NCBI GenBank assembly: GCA_024305405.1
Contig: JAKNDB010000105.1
Coordinates: 3,285,501 to 3,349,500 of the forward strand
DNA length: 64,000 nt
DNA from: Dirofilaria immitis
Lineage: Eukaryota > Nematoda > Chromadorea > Rhabditida > Onchocercidae
Reading direction: 5' to 3'
The position numbers were made by a program, and so were the translations under genes. Under the pieces are notes generated by a model that was given only the letters and a program-made list of their open reading frames with translations, was not told the origin of the DNA and ran no database searches. Below, one piece after another: positions 37,459 to 49,579 of this stretch (position 1 is the stretch's first letter; each line of letters starts with the position of its first letter).

Positions 37459-38682
37459 AATTCACTGAACAGTTGCGATTCCATAGAATCCAGTTTACCT
37501 TTATCCAAAGAATTTTCGCTAACAATCATCTAACTGAAAGAGAAACGAGTAGCTTACTGCAGAATAGACTATATTCCTTTTTCTTCTGAATAAAACGGGT
37601 TGCAAAAGATGGGAATGTTGGAAAAAACATTAATAGGTACAACAATCGGATGGATTAAAAACAGCATCAGAATCTTTTCAGTATTTTTCTACAGAATGCA
37701 CTATACTAAACTGCCGCATTATACCGAACATTCTTAACATACTAATATCCATTTATTGATAATGCGTACAACTAAATGTGATGTAGCATGTAAAAATATA
37801 TTCATTAATTCTCGTTTAAGACTTCAATATAAAATCAGTTGATTAAATCAGCAATAATTAAATGATGTTAAGCTTTGGTGTTCGACTATGACTGAAAAAC
37901 TTTAAAATACATCAGTACAGAGGAAAGGAAGAGTAATATGACCTAAGATAGTATGAAAATCTTAACAATTCCAATCAAAAATATTGTTAAATGGAAATAA
38001 AGTAAAGGCGGTTCATGCAGAAGAAATGAATGATCAAAAATTTTCCGACGATACAGTAAAGACTTTAGTGCTGTTTCACTATACGTACATTATTTCTGAT
38101 CAAATCTATTTTCGCTCCCTTGATACTTCTTGATCTTAAAAAAGTAGGTCGAAACTGCAAAAGTTCTCTATCCTTAAAATTTAGCTTACTTTTCTATTAT
38201 TTTTCTTGAATTTGTAAAAATCATGAACAAGTGTTTTCCTTGTCTCTCAAATATCTAAATTCAAATCCAGAAAGAAATTTTTGAAACCGATTCAAATATA
38301 ACTGAACTAGTGTGTAATATGCAGAATATAATCATTTTCGCTATTATTTTCTGATACCACTTAGTTTCAATAACAGCAAAAAGTCTACAAATCGCTCTAA
38401 AAAATTTTAACATTTGTGTTTCGAAACAGAAGCAAAAAAATTCAAAATGAAAATTAAGTTTCCCAAGAAGTTTTGAGATGAAAGATCACGCTTATATGTG
38501 TATGAATCTAATTCTTAAAAATAGTCTAGTTTTGCACATAAAAAAATTTCGCTAACAAAATACGTGCGCTTTAATTTAGAAACCAGATTTATGAAAGTAA
38601 TGCATTCGAAATTCTTTTTTCCTATCTCCTTTAAATATAAGTGCCTCGATGTCCTCACGATGACAAAATTTTGCTAAAGCCA

Positions 38683-40728
38683 TCAGCGAACACTAGCGAA
38701 CTGAGCAATTATTTGAGAAGTAAATTTTAATGGAACATTGTTTATATTTGTTCCAGCATTAATCAGTGTCTTTATGCCAGTGTCTAGTCGTGCTCGAATT
38801 GGTCCAATTATTCGCATTTGTCTGCAAACACAATTTAATTATTTTTGATTTTTTTGTTAACATTTTCGATAATTAACTAGTTATACGTGAGAAGAGAAAA
38901 TGACAGGAAGTTTGCTCAAAACAGATTACATTTTAATAGAATTTTGAAACGTGAAAAAAAATATGCGAGATTTTTGAAAAATCATATTAGTTTTATTTTT
39001 TCCTTAATTTCATTAAATATCATGGATAATAAACGAAACAATAAGTAACAGAAAAGAATTAATAACTTTTAGATAAATTAAAACATTTTAAGTGATTCTA
39101 AATGAATTTTTATATTAGGAGATTTATTGAGAAATTTTATATCGTCTGATGGCAAATAATGTAAAGAAATAAGGAATAATGTAAAGACTTGTATTTGACT
39201 TATAACCCTATAGCAAAAATACATTAGCGAAACTATATTTATAGTAATTACTTTTTCTTATATGCCTATTTAAAATTAAAATTTGGCTCCGTAGACCTTA
39301 ATTACATCAAGAGAAAACAAACAGCTATTATTTTTTTAATAACTAAGTAGAATAGAACCTAATGTTGTATTTTATTCTCATATTTTTATCATGAAAAACC
39401 GTAGTAATCAATTCCAGAGTAGAATAATTTTAAAAATGATGATATAACACTTTACCTTATATGAGTATCTCGACCATTTTGGTGATTCTGTACAACTTGC
39501 AATTGTAAGACAAAAGCTCTAGATGGACCCCCATCAGCGTCGCGTAAATCAATAACCTTAGAAAATTAAGAAGAATTTATCAGTATTTTAGGATTATATA
39601 TCGCTTATTTTTTCAAACAGAAACGAAGCCTATTGCATGATAAAATTATGAAAAAGGGAAAAGTCTCGTTTACAAAGATTACTTTTTAAATCATAAAATC
39701 AAATGATATTTTTATAAAACGAAAATAATAAAAAATTAACCTGCCAACCAACTGGTTCAGAAAATACAACTGTTAAACCTTCATCTACATCCAAAACTGA
39801 TGAACCAAGACGTACAATTACCCTCAAAAAATATTACTGAGGTTTAAAAAATCATAAATATTTATATTTTAAATCATCATATTTTTAACAGCACCCAGAA
39901 CAATATCATTGAACAATATTTCTAACATTTCACATAGTGATTTGATTAGATAGGATTTTACTGCCATAATTAATTCTGGAAACTCAAATAGCAATTCGTA
40001 ATCTAATCGACCTGTTGATTTTCATAATTAAAGTATCTCAGACTTTAACATAATAAAAAGCCTACAAATATAATTTTTAGAAATGAAATACTCAATATTT
40101 ATTTATCATATATTCATCTTTTATTCTTTCTGAAGATTACAGTATTCATAATAATTTTAATAGGATTTGCCAAAAATCAAGAAATTTACTTGCTAGGTGT
40201 ATACGACTCGTCGGTTTTGTAATCCAAATATAATAATAGGTATGAAATATTCGTTTTCTTGCTAAACTCAATTGTGACTGTGTGCGGTTGAGGACCATCT
40301 GACTGCCAGTACTGTTCTAAATCATCATCTAACAGTTGCTGGATGCCAAAACCATCTGAAAAGTAATGAATAAATTAGACTACTGCTTTTATTTGGCTTA
40401 AGATATTCATACTCTATTTTCCAAATTCATTAAAATTTCTAAAAAGTAAAAAGAATCTTAGATTACTTTTCAAAATTATTAGCTGCATTTATCGAATAAA
40501 AAAAACTATAAAAAGCGAATTGAGATAGAAGTAATTCTCGTATAAACCTAAGTTTAGAAGAAATTTTAAAAAGACCCGTTTTACAACTCGATAAGGTCCA
40601 GAACGCCTGGTTAGATATGTCACGCACATCGCCTACATTATTCTTCGGTAAAGATGCTATCCATGGAATAGTTCCATTATCTTTTTCGGTGTTTGGTTCT
40701 CTAATAAATCATTTTCATCCAATTCCAT
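38683..40728 (-). CDS. apc-10: Anaphase-promoting complex subunit 10 (DOC1)
   Basis: Processivity and substrate (degron) co-receptor subunit of the APC/C ubiquitin ligase. Exons: 40728-40576, 40355-40190, 39822-39741, 39556-39456, 38821-38683, about 213 residues against 185 in human, with a longer N-terminus. DOC/galactose-binding-like domain is clear: DISNQAFWTLSSCKT, DDDLEQYWQSDGPQPH, YKTDESYTPSK, the near-invariant NHQNGRDTHIRQMRI. The chain ends in Val-Arg, comparable to the C-terminal Ile-Arg tail by which APC10 binds the APC3 TPR subunit. All internal junctions are phase-consistent. The only ATG in exon 1 (40728, MELDENDLLE) is one base out of frame with the conserved part; one extra base near 40694-40710 would join them. 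Otherwise the start lies in an unseen 5' exon. Downstream neighbour of HOP2 in the same orientation, 655 bases apart. Confidence 0.92.
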
Positions 40729-41321
40729 TTCAGTATCACTAAATAATGAAAATTATTTAACAACAACCACTGAAAAACTCTCATAAATTCGAAATTACCT
40801 GAGTATTGCTAATATCATTGCTTAGAAATTGTCAAATTCATAAGCAAAAATGCAAATCGTGAATTTTTGAGTTGAAAGTAAGGATTAAATTATTCTAGAA
40901 TAAAAAATTCATTTTATAAGATATAGAAATACATAGTGAAACCAAGATATACTACCATTCAAACTCACTTAATGAGTCATTTCAAAAATGTCATTCGAAG
41001 CATGAAAACTTAAAAACGAAGGCAGTGCATGTCAAGAATTCATTTTAAAACAATAGAAATAGGGCATAGGAGAAGCCAGAAATAAGCATTTTCTTTATAA
41101 CACTCAAAACGCAAGTTTTATTATGTTTTGTAATTCTTAATTCAAATTTCTTAATACATTTAAAACTAAAAAGAGAAAATAAGGAGGGTCAAAATATTTA
41201 AATTTGAAATGACAATGTACAGAATTAAAACACAGAACGGCAAAGAATAATAAATTTCCTGATTATTCATTGATTTGAAAATAATGAGACAAAGCTTTTG
41301 ATAGTTTAAAGATAGTTTTAA

Positions 41322-41376
41322 GGAATTATTTATCATGATGTCACTGTTATCGATTCAAAAATTGGAAAAAATTATA
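41322..41376. repeat. Direct repeat, copy A (55 bp)
   Basis: About 55 bases starting GGAATTATTTATCATGATGT, nearly identical (substitution and one-base length difference) to 41626-41681. The two copies flank the last exon of HOP2 (41446-41384). Confidence 0.9.
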
Positions 41377-41383
41377 AACAAAA

Positions 41384-43253
41384 TCAGATTTTCATTTCTG
41401 AAGTGACTGAAGCAGGAAGACAATCAACTTCGAAGCCCATATCCGCCTGAAAAATCTTTTCGTGATGGCAATCAGCTTGGACTTTTCGATATATCTATTG
41501 AATCATCCCCATATCCAAATCAAAGTGAGATTCAATGGTATAATATCAACGCTAAACATATAACCTAAACAGTGGAAGTAAAATAAGCTTCACTTATTAG
41601 TTTTCTATTTCCGAGGCTTGCAAGCGGAATTATCTATCATGATGTCACTGTTATCGATTCAAAAATTGGCAAAAAATTATACGAATCAAAAATAGATATC
41701 ACAAGGCTAATTAATTACACTGTGATGATAGTTGAGCTCCGACATTAATGAATAATTAATTAGCTTACCATCAGTTTCTTTCTTGAAGTGTTGATATTTT
41801 CACATATTGCGTCAACGATCCGATCAACAATTTGCTTTCGCTCTTTGTACTCTCTCGTGTAAGATTCAAGTTTTGCAAGAAGTTCTGATTTTTTCTTCTC
41901 ATTTATTAGTTCGTTCTTCGCATAAGTTACCATACCGTTGATACGTTCTTCCATTTCGTTTATCTGAAAGTACAGAATTTTATAAATGCCGGTGAATGTT
42001 GCAGCTCGTAGCTAAACAAAAAGACTCTTTGATCATATCCTGCCACCAAGTATGAGGACTGTTCTCTCCGATGCGAACGGAGCGCTCTAATCCTAAGCTA
42101 TGATTATGTTTTTAGTTTCCAATCACAGGGCCTTTCAGACTGTACTTTCAAATGTCAAATATTTGGTACCTGTATCTTCAGAGTCGTTTGTAACGCAATC
42201 ATCTCTTCTATGCTTAAGGCGCTTTCATACTCTTTCAGTTCTAAAAAAGAGACAATATTCAAAATGCAAAGTTCAAACAGTAATTAAATGGCTTAAAATA
42301 TTAAAAAGAAGCATCATTTTTAACTCTTAATTCTTCCTAACTAGACGAGTAAAAATCCTCCGTTTCTCAGGAACAGAAATAAAAATCATGAGAGAACTTC
42401 AAAAAAATCACTGCGATATTATATATGTGAAATACCTATAATGAATCCTGAATTTTACCTTCTGGACAACTCAGTAACATAAGAACTGAATCATTAGGCC
42501 ATAGTTCTGATGCTGAAATTTACCATTTTTGCGATCTTTATGGCGTTGTTAAGTTCAATCAAGCGATTACTCTTTGCTATAATAGATTCGTTCATTATCT
42601 GGAGCTCCTTTTCATCAGACTTTTCAATTTTACTCTAGAAAAAAACATTAAATTAAACATCCTGAGTCTTCTTTAGGTGAAGTTTTCTAAATTGATTTCC
42701 AGCAATTTTTAATATGAATAAGAAAAAAAATTTTGAATCTCATCATTAATTTAAAAGAATGTTAGTAGACCTGGTCGACGAAGTAGATTTTCTGTTTTGA
42801 AATAAGTTTCTCACGTAGAATTCCTCGTTCTACCCCAATATCCAAGCACTTGATTATTTGCTAGAATTCATTACTCATAATCTATCTTTAATTAACTAGA
42901 GCAACTAACGTTGTAATTAAGTAAAATATTTGAAAAATTACGAACTTCAAACTTTAAAGTTCTTGTACAATAAAAATTAAATTCTCCAATTTAAAATAAA
43001 AATTCATTCGATCCGGAGAGCGTAAAACTTACAACTTTGGGATATTTCTGTTGAAGATTATTCCACACATCAACAGCATTATACGGTCGATTTTGCTGCA
43101 CCATGTAATTGCACACTATCTGGATTGCTGAAAGGTTGAATTTAATGAAGAAAATTTTAAGAACTGGAATGAAAGTTATAAAAAGATCCGAAGAAATTTC
43201 TTACCAACTTCATCTGGCTGTTCTTTACCCACAATGCTGATGCTGGATGGCAT
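41384..43253 (-). CDS. hop2: HOP2 homologue (PSMC3IP/TBPIP), meiotic recombination factor
   Basis: HOP2 pairs with MND1 and stimulates DMC1/RAD51 strand invasion in meiosis. Exons: 43253-43205, 43127-43033, 42860-42771, 42634-42524, 42240-42170, 41963-41769, 41446-41384, about 225 residues against 217 in human. N-terminal winged helix: IVCNYMVQQNRPYNAVDVWN, then REKLISKQKIYFVDQ, matching the QNRPYS...KQKIYFADQ signature. Central coiled coil (SKIEKSDEKELQIMNESIIA; NGMVTYAKNELINEKKKSEL) and C-terminal TBPIP helices (YTREYKERKQIVDRIVDAI), ending in an acidic tail with FEVDCLP that corresponds to the GIETDEDYNVTLP end of vertebrate HOP2. Splice phases agree except between the fourth and fifth exons, where one more A in the run at 42526-42530 restores the frame (IAKN then ELKEYESALS). 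MND1 was weighed and rejected because the winged-helix signature is HOP2-like. Confidence 0.88.
41626..41681. repeat. Direct repeat, copy B (56 bp)
   Basis: Second copy of the repeat at 41322-41376, in the last HOP2 intron. The copies are about 250 bases apart. Confidence 0.9.
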
Positions 43254-45612
43254 TCGATCCGATTCTACAAAAAACACTCTATAATAATACCCTAAATTAA
43301 TAAATGGTAGTTGAATCCTTACGTTTTTGCCTAAAGAACAGTAGCTTATTTCTACACAACCCGCGAAACTTTGAACCTTAATTCTTCGCGAATAAGCATT
43401 ACTTATAAGGGTAGAATTTATATATATATATATATCTTCCGTCAAATCTATCCTTGTTTTTTATTTAAATCACTTTTGAGCAGTAAATAAACTGATGCAT
43501 CCATGACATTCAAAATCGTAAAGAGGAGAAATGAAATCTCAATTTTTCATCATTTCAAACAACAAACCAGACAATCAAACTCCGTTAGTGGCACAGCACG
43601 CAAAATTTATTATTTAAATTATTCAGAATATGACTACTGATTTGGAAATTGGCTTAAATGAATTTTTGATTGACAATGACAGAGTTGAGGGTTTTTAGCT
43701 TTATTTTATATCTCAGTATGCATTGATACAAATGTTTTTCTAATCCTACAGTGACATGATCATATGTCAAGATCGTTTAAAAAGAAACATATCACCAGGG
43801 ACATTTAAAACACTTCATTTGTTTCTGTCCACTCAATCTGCAAAGAAAGAGTTCTTTTTTGAAATAATGAACTATTATACGAATTAGTAAGTTCAAATTA
43901 TGACGACAATATATGTGAAAAAAAAGCTTTCGATTACCAATCAGTCAAATAGCAATGGTTACCCTTAGAGCAAGAAGAAATTCAATACGATTAATAGAGC
44001 ACCAATTTCTAAGATTAACAATCAGCAATTGAAATTTTCGAATTCTTTATTTTGTATTGGTTTCCATAAACTATTATTACTATTATTCATTCCATCTCTT
44101 TTATTCATTTAAACTAGCACTACTAGTGGAGTGCCTTTCATTATTCTTTTCTTGTAAACGCAAAATAAACAAATAGGTGCTCTGGTGCTCTATTAACTCA
44201 GTTACATATTTAAAAAAAAAAAAGGAAAAGAAAAAAAACTATAATTCCAGTTAAAAGTTACAATGACAAATTAATGCGAAGAAAAGACTAAATACTGTCA
44301 ATATAAAAAGAATTTGCGCTTTTTAGCCGTTTACTAAGATGATGAACAATGAATGACTACTAATAAATTTTTTAAATGATTAATTTCCCGAACATTTTCT
44401 TAGCTTCACTGACATTCGAATTAAAATAATCCATTTGCAATGTATATATCAATGGGTCAAACTACCCCTGTGTTACTTCACTTTTTTTTCCAAAAATTGA
44501 TCAGCCGAAAAAGAATTAGTTGATCAACAGGAATTTCAAAAATATGCTATGAAAACTAAAAACCTGGATGCAAAAATGAGTTAAGTAACGACAAACTAGG
44601 TGGAATTGATGGGAGAAAAACTTTCAACGATAAAAAATAGCTGGAAACGAAAATAATACATGTTTAATGCCACAAGATTGAATTCGTTGCTCATCCTTAA
44701 TCTTATTTAGAGAATACTTCTTTCGATCAAATCATATTCACAACCTTCAAGCCTGATTTAATCAAATTTTACATTAAAAAATTGAGTCCTTTTAAAAACC
44801 CTCCAACTAATGTTATTCTTTTCTAAATCATAATAACTAGTAATAATCTTGATGGTGTTTGGTTCAATAAATTAAACCATAAACGTCTTCCAAAATCTAT
44901 GCTCCATTCATTAAATATATATTCATATTTAAATAACAGCATATTAATAAAAAATGATTACGACATGAAATGCCAACTTTACACATAAATTTTTTAAATT
45001 ATTTAACACACAGGAAGACAGTTGTTCCATGCAATCTTTTGAGATAATCCCAGCAACCATTACAAAGTCGTTGAGAATATACAAGAAAATCTTGCCAAAA
45101 AGATATAATCTATAAGATGCAAAACACAGATCAAGAATTTTGTACAAAAACAATAAATTTATGCTAATAATATTATTATAATTGAACATCAAAAAAGCTC
45201 TAGTGACGCAATAAAATTCCTTTGATATGTGATTAAGAAACACTCAAATTTTTTCAATATATGTTACGAACAACTGCTTAAAATAAATTTCTTACTATCA
45301 ACAACTTTAAATAATATTCCAATTTTTATCAATAGATGAATAAAGATAAAAGAAAAAATCTTCAAAAATAAATGGGATCAAGAAAGTTAAATAATAAAAC
45401 TTACTGAATTGAAATCAATGAGTATTTACACCAATTCGATATCTCATATTCTCAATATATTTTCAAGATTCTAAATTCCATGCATTGCAGTTATAATCTC
45501 TGCTCATTTCATGCAATCTATCTTTCTTATTTTGTAATTAAAAATATTTAGCCTAAATCCTTGATAAAGCAATACGATACACAGAAAAAAGAGAATAAAA
45601 ATTTATTCGTAT
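43254..45612. other. Spacer between MPS1 and HOP2
   Basis: AT-rich, no supported exon. The 99-codon minus-strand frame at 44944-45243 is Phe/Leu/Ile/Asn-rich without splice partners and is not called. A TA microsatellite of about 14 bases lies near 43420-43433. The HOP2 open frame could extend upstream of 43253 through this microsatellite (to 43445), but homology starts only after the chosen ATG. Confidence 0.4.
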
Positions 45613-48600
45613 TCATGTAAATTTGCTTGTCACTAAATCTTTTCTTGTGGCTTTTGTATTTTGTCGTTGCATTAAATCACGAAGTTTTCGTGCTGATGTT
45701 CGTGGTGTAGAATTTCGTAAATCTTCAGCCACTTTCATTAAATCCTTATCATCCTGTGGTAGTATTGATTCATCCATACATTTACGAACCCTTCCTTAAA
45801 TAAAAATTAAAGTAGTCTATCTAAAATACATTAACTACGGCCAATTATCTAGAATTTTTTACCCATCAAAAGTGAATAGATCAAAACTCTTCATGCAATA
45901 TCTCATCTTTACAAAGAAGAACACAAGACATTCAGATGCAATTTTATAAAGCGTGATTAAATTACTCGTTAAATATGGGTGTTTCTGTAACTCTTCAACA
46001 GTAGATCGTTGGTCGGGATCTCTCGTTAAGCATCTCTAGAAAAAATATTTTATTACCATAAGAACTGAAAAGATGCAGAACAGAGGGGAACATGATATTA
46101 ACTATATCAACTTCCATAGAAAGATTAAAAGAATATTTACTTTCAAAACATCCATTAAATCGGCATCTTCGATTTTCTCAAAAACAATGGGTTTATTCAA
46201 AATAGCATGCATTTTTTGGACTGGGTTTGTCCACATTTGATACGGTGTATGCCCATAAACCATGTTATACAATATGCATCCCAAAGCCCATACATCACAT
46301 TTCTTACGAACCTGAAAGCGTTTAGTATCTTCATGAAAAATAAATTTCCAAATCTCGAGATATTTCTAAAACAAAAATGTTTTTCACTTATTTTGAAAGA
46401 GCAGATTCTTTCCTCCATCTCCCTCTACATTTTGCTTTCATTGTCCCTATATTTATAAGTCTATCCTACTAAATGCTAAACATTCCTCAGCAACAGGAAT
46501 TGAAATTTTCATGTTTCCAAACACTAATCGTTAAATATACAAAGAGTGATAAAATTTACTTTGTAAATTTCTTTTCCATTATGTGCCGAAACATTAGAAC
46601 TTGCAATAGCTTCTGGTGGCATATAAGATAACGTTCCCATTTGCGTATCTTTTATGACTGATGTCTTATTTGTCGGGATAGCAGATGCGATTCCGAAATC
46701 GATCAATTTGAGATTTCCACCGACAAGAAGGAAGTTTGCCGGTTTCAAATCAGAATGAACAATACCTGAAAACCGCGAAAAAACGAAATAACTCGATTTT
46801 GATAAGAAAAAAAAAGAAACGACATGATCTCTTGCTCACCTTTTTCATGGATAGTATGCACACATTTCAACATTTCACTCCAATAAAATCTGATAAATAT
46901 ATCATCAATTTGATTTCTCCGAGTCTTCAAAAAAGTTGCCAAATCGGTATCACCTTTCTCCATTACTACATACAAGAAATCACCATGGAGCTCGCTAAAA
47001 CTAATGATATCCACTAAAAGTTACAAAACACATGAGTTAATTTATTTGTGCTTTATCACTTCATGTCTTTATATCTAATACTTTTTATCAGTGATATTAA
47101 AATCACATACTAGTCAGACATCTCCACAACACATCCTGTGTCTTTCAAACTAAGCAGTAGTTTGATTTCGTTTAAGTAGGCACTGCGACAGGAATAATCA
47201 GCTTCCGATAAATCAACACATTTCACTGCACGCAATTTCTTCTGCCTCTCGTCTAATACTTGATAAACCTTGAATAAATTAAAAATCCACTCTCTTTTTT
47301 TCTATAAAAAGTGAATTACGACCATAAATTTCAAGGATGAACAACCTTAAGTATTGCGATTAAGTAGAATCATTCCGAAAAAGTTCAGATCAAAGAAAGT
47401 CACAAAAAAATTGAAATATTTGAATATACTATTAGAAAAATCTAACTTCACTGGAGCCTCCTTTACCCAACAAATCGATCACGACATATGGATGATTATT
47501 TACATAAATATAACGGTTGGAACGAGAACCGGAAGCAGATTCTGAACGACGTAATGGATAAACTGCCATAGCAACATTATCTCCTTTTGAACCTGTTGAT
47601 TGCTCCTTAAATGAAATTTTCTCTTAACTGCTCCAGTATTATTTGTGAAGAATTTGAACAAAAAAGGGAACGAATAGAACAGTAATTCTTACAGTATGAG
47701 CGCTAGTAGTTCGTTTTTTTTCCCTTTCAACTGATCTAGTGATAGACCTATTATTTCTGGTAATAGATTCACCAACTTTCTCGATTTGATCCGAAGCTAA
47801 AAATATGTTTGTGAATGCAGCAGTTATTAACAATTAATCATCAACTTCGTTCCAAATTAAGGCACAAAAATTTATTTCGAAATGGTAAATTAAGCAAAAT
47901 ACAGTTTTATTTAAATTGAAACGTCACACAATTCTTTTTTTTGAAAATCGATTTTTGGTTTCTTAACATAAGTAACTATGCAAAGCACATTACTCTGAAT
48001 ATGGATAAAAATTCATCCAATTTTGTACAGATGGAACTCAATTTTGTAAATAAACTGAGACAAGTGTAAGTATAGAAAAGAGATTTAAAAAGAAAAAATA
48101 AACACACATTTTGATGCTGCAATAATGGATTCAATAGGAGTGCTAAAAGAAGTCCTAATTTCTGCATTGTCGGATGTAGAAGTACAAGGTACTGTGGATA
48201 TTGCATTAATATTTAAAGTATTTGGTTTCAATGATGAATTCTGCATTGCAAGTTCTGGAATGGATGGTGTCTCAACCATATTGGTATTTTTTAACAGCTT
48301 AGTTGGAGCTGTACGAGTCATACGCGTATTCGTATTTGTCGGCGCTGTAAGTACGCTATTTTCTTTATCACCATTACCTACAAATGCATCTCTCCGTTCT
48401 TACACATAATTTTATAGATTAAATCTTTCAAAAGATCTTGATAATAGTTTACAGTAGCAATTTGCTTATCATAGTTTTCATAATAACATTCTCCACCGAG
48501 ATAATCTTTAAACAAGAATTATTGAAGCTTGCTTAGCGATCAATAAGACATTTATAATATATTGCACATGCCTAGAAACTTTGACCGATACTAAAATCTG

Positions 48601-48733
48601 CAAATAGAGTGCGCAAAGACTTACTCTGTACACTTTGATCTCCTTGTTCTCTTTTCCTTTGAGAGTCTTGTAGTTCTTTAGCAGTACGCTCCGCTAATTT
48701 ACGAAGACGTTCTCGCAAATCTGAAGTTGACAT
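45613..48733 (-). CDS. mps1: MPS1/TTK-family spindle-checkpoint kinase
   Basis: Dual-specificity kinase that recruits checkpoint proteins to unattached kinetochores. Exons: 48733-48625, 48398-48108, 47796-47693, 47605-47447, 47268-47111, 47015-46840, 46765-46560, 46311-46141, 46035-45966, 45794-45613, about 540 residues against 857 in human. The kinase domain is MPS1-like throughout: [73 protein letters not shown] (P+1 loop as in MPS1), [31 protein letters not shown]. The N-terminal 160 or so residues are Ser/Thr/Asn-rich and no TPR domain is visible. A short basic C-tail ends with TGA at 45613-45615. The splice 47111/47015 is out of phase by one (the sequence suggests SDY joined to DIISFSE). 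A TTTTTTTAG sits directly before the ATG, fitting a spliced-leader acceptor. Confidence 0.92.
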
Positions 48734-48744
48734 CTAAAAAAATA
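48734..48744 (-). promoter_or_regulatory. Putative spliced-leader trans-splice acceptor of MPS1
   Basis: On the minus strand a T-run ending TAG abuts the ATG of the kinase with no 5' leader left. In nematodes this arrangement is typical of trans-spliced mRNAs. It could instead be an ordinary intron acceptor with an in-frame upstream exon. Confidence 0.45.
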
Positions 48745-49147
48745 GCACAAGTGAAGGGAATGATAATGTAAAGTTATGTGAAAATTAAGTTAAAAGAAGA
48801 GAGAGGAGAACAGAAAAGCAATAAGTGAGGCCATTAACGTCGAGATCCACCTCATCTCATGTCCTCTCATTTATTTTTATCGCAATGCATAGGTAACTTC
48901 TTTCTATTTTAAACAAATTAAATTATTTTTGGCAAGACGTAAGAAATATTTCTATATTGTTATCATATTACCGTTTTTCCTGCTGATATTTATTTAAAAT
49001 GGTTTTTTAGACAAGAGCCACAGGAGACCAGTCAACCCTATTATATAATACATTATCGATATAGCACAGACATGTCATTGCAATCTCCTATTCCATGTCG
49101 GTTCCCACATTCCTCTGTTATTGAAAAGCGAATTTTTTATCTGATCA

Positions 49148-49579
49148 CTATAGCAATGATCTTAATGATAATATTATACACGATAATAACGTATCATTAC
49201 AAAAGCTTAATGTAATCACAACATCCACCGTAACAATCCCCATGGTAAAGCGAAATGCGGAAACTTGAAGTCCGTGGAGATTATGCCCGCGCACGACTGG
49301 TTCAAGTTTGAGTAGCGAAAAGAAAACCGAGCAACATAGTTGTTTCCAACAGTCGAGAAATATGGGATCGTCGAGGAGTTTTTGCTGGAAGTTTTTGTTC
49401 GTGATACAAAGTACATTGCAGCTTCCTTGAATCAGATCAAGTTCCAAGCAAATTTGCATGCACATGTCGCCTGCATACACGATAGATGGACGAATCTGTT
49501 CTTTCTAGTTCCAATTTGCTTGAGAGGACTGAGTGCATTAGACAGAAATTCCCGCGTACTCACCTGTTTCAAAATGTAA
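49148..49579 (-). other. G+C-richer patch with overlapping open frames
   Basis: Between the MPS1 start and the next gene, a stretch of about 400 bases is visibly less AT-rich than its surroundings and is open on both strands. The minus-strand frame of 110 codons (LDDPIFLDCWKQLCCSVFF) and a plus-strand frame of 79 codons (LNQIKFQANLHAHVACIHDR) overlap. Neither matches a family I know. It may be an unrecognised exon, a promoter-associated element of MPS1, or a repeat fragment. Confidence 0.25.

Larger units (their letters stand above)
31987..38682. other. Long gene-poor region upstream of nidogen
   Basis: About 6.7 kb with no exon I can support. The nidogen promoter should be just above 31986. 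Open frames at 33580-33780, 34585-34821, 36017-36277, 36482-36775 and 36847-37071 have hydrophobic, Phe/Ile/Asn-rich composition typical of chance frames in AT-rich DNA and lack splice partners. Two simple repeats are listed separately. Confidence 0.4.

Noticed and set aside
37178..37589. Thr/Ala- and Leu-rich open frames
   Set aside because: They are generated by an imperfect trinucleotide repeat.
41760..43253. MND1 rather than HOP2
   Set aside because: The QNRPY and KQKIYFVDQ signatures and the C-terminal TBPIP helices fit HOP2 and not MND1.
44944..45243. Minus-strand frame of 99 codons
   Set aside because: Phe/Ile/Leu/Asn composition typical of AT-rich noncoding DNA; no splice partners or known motifs.
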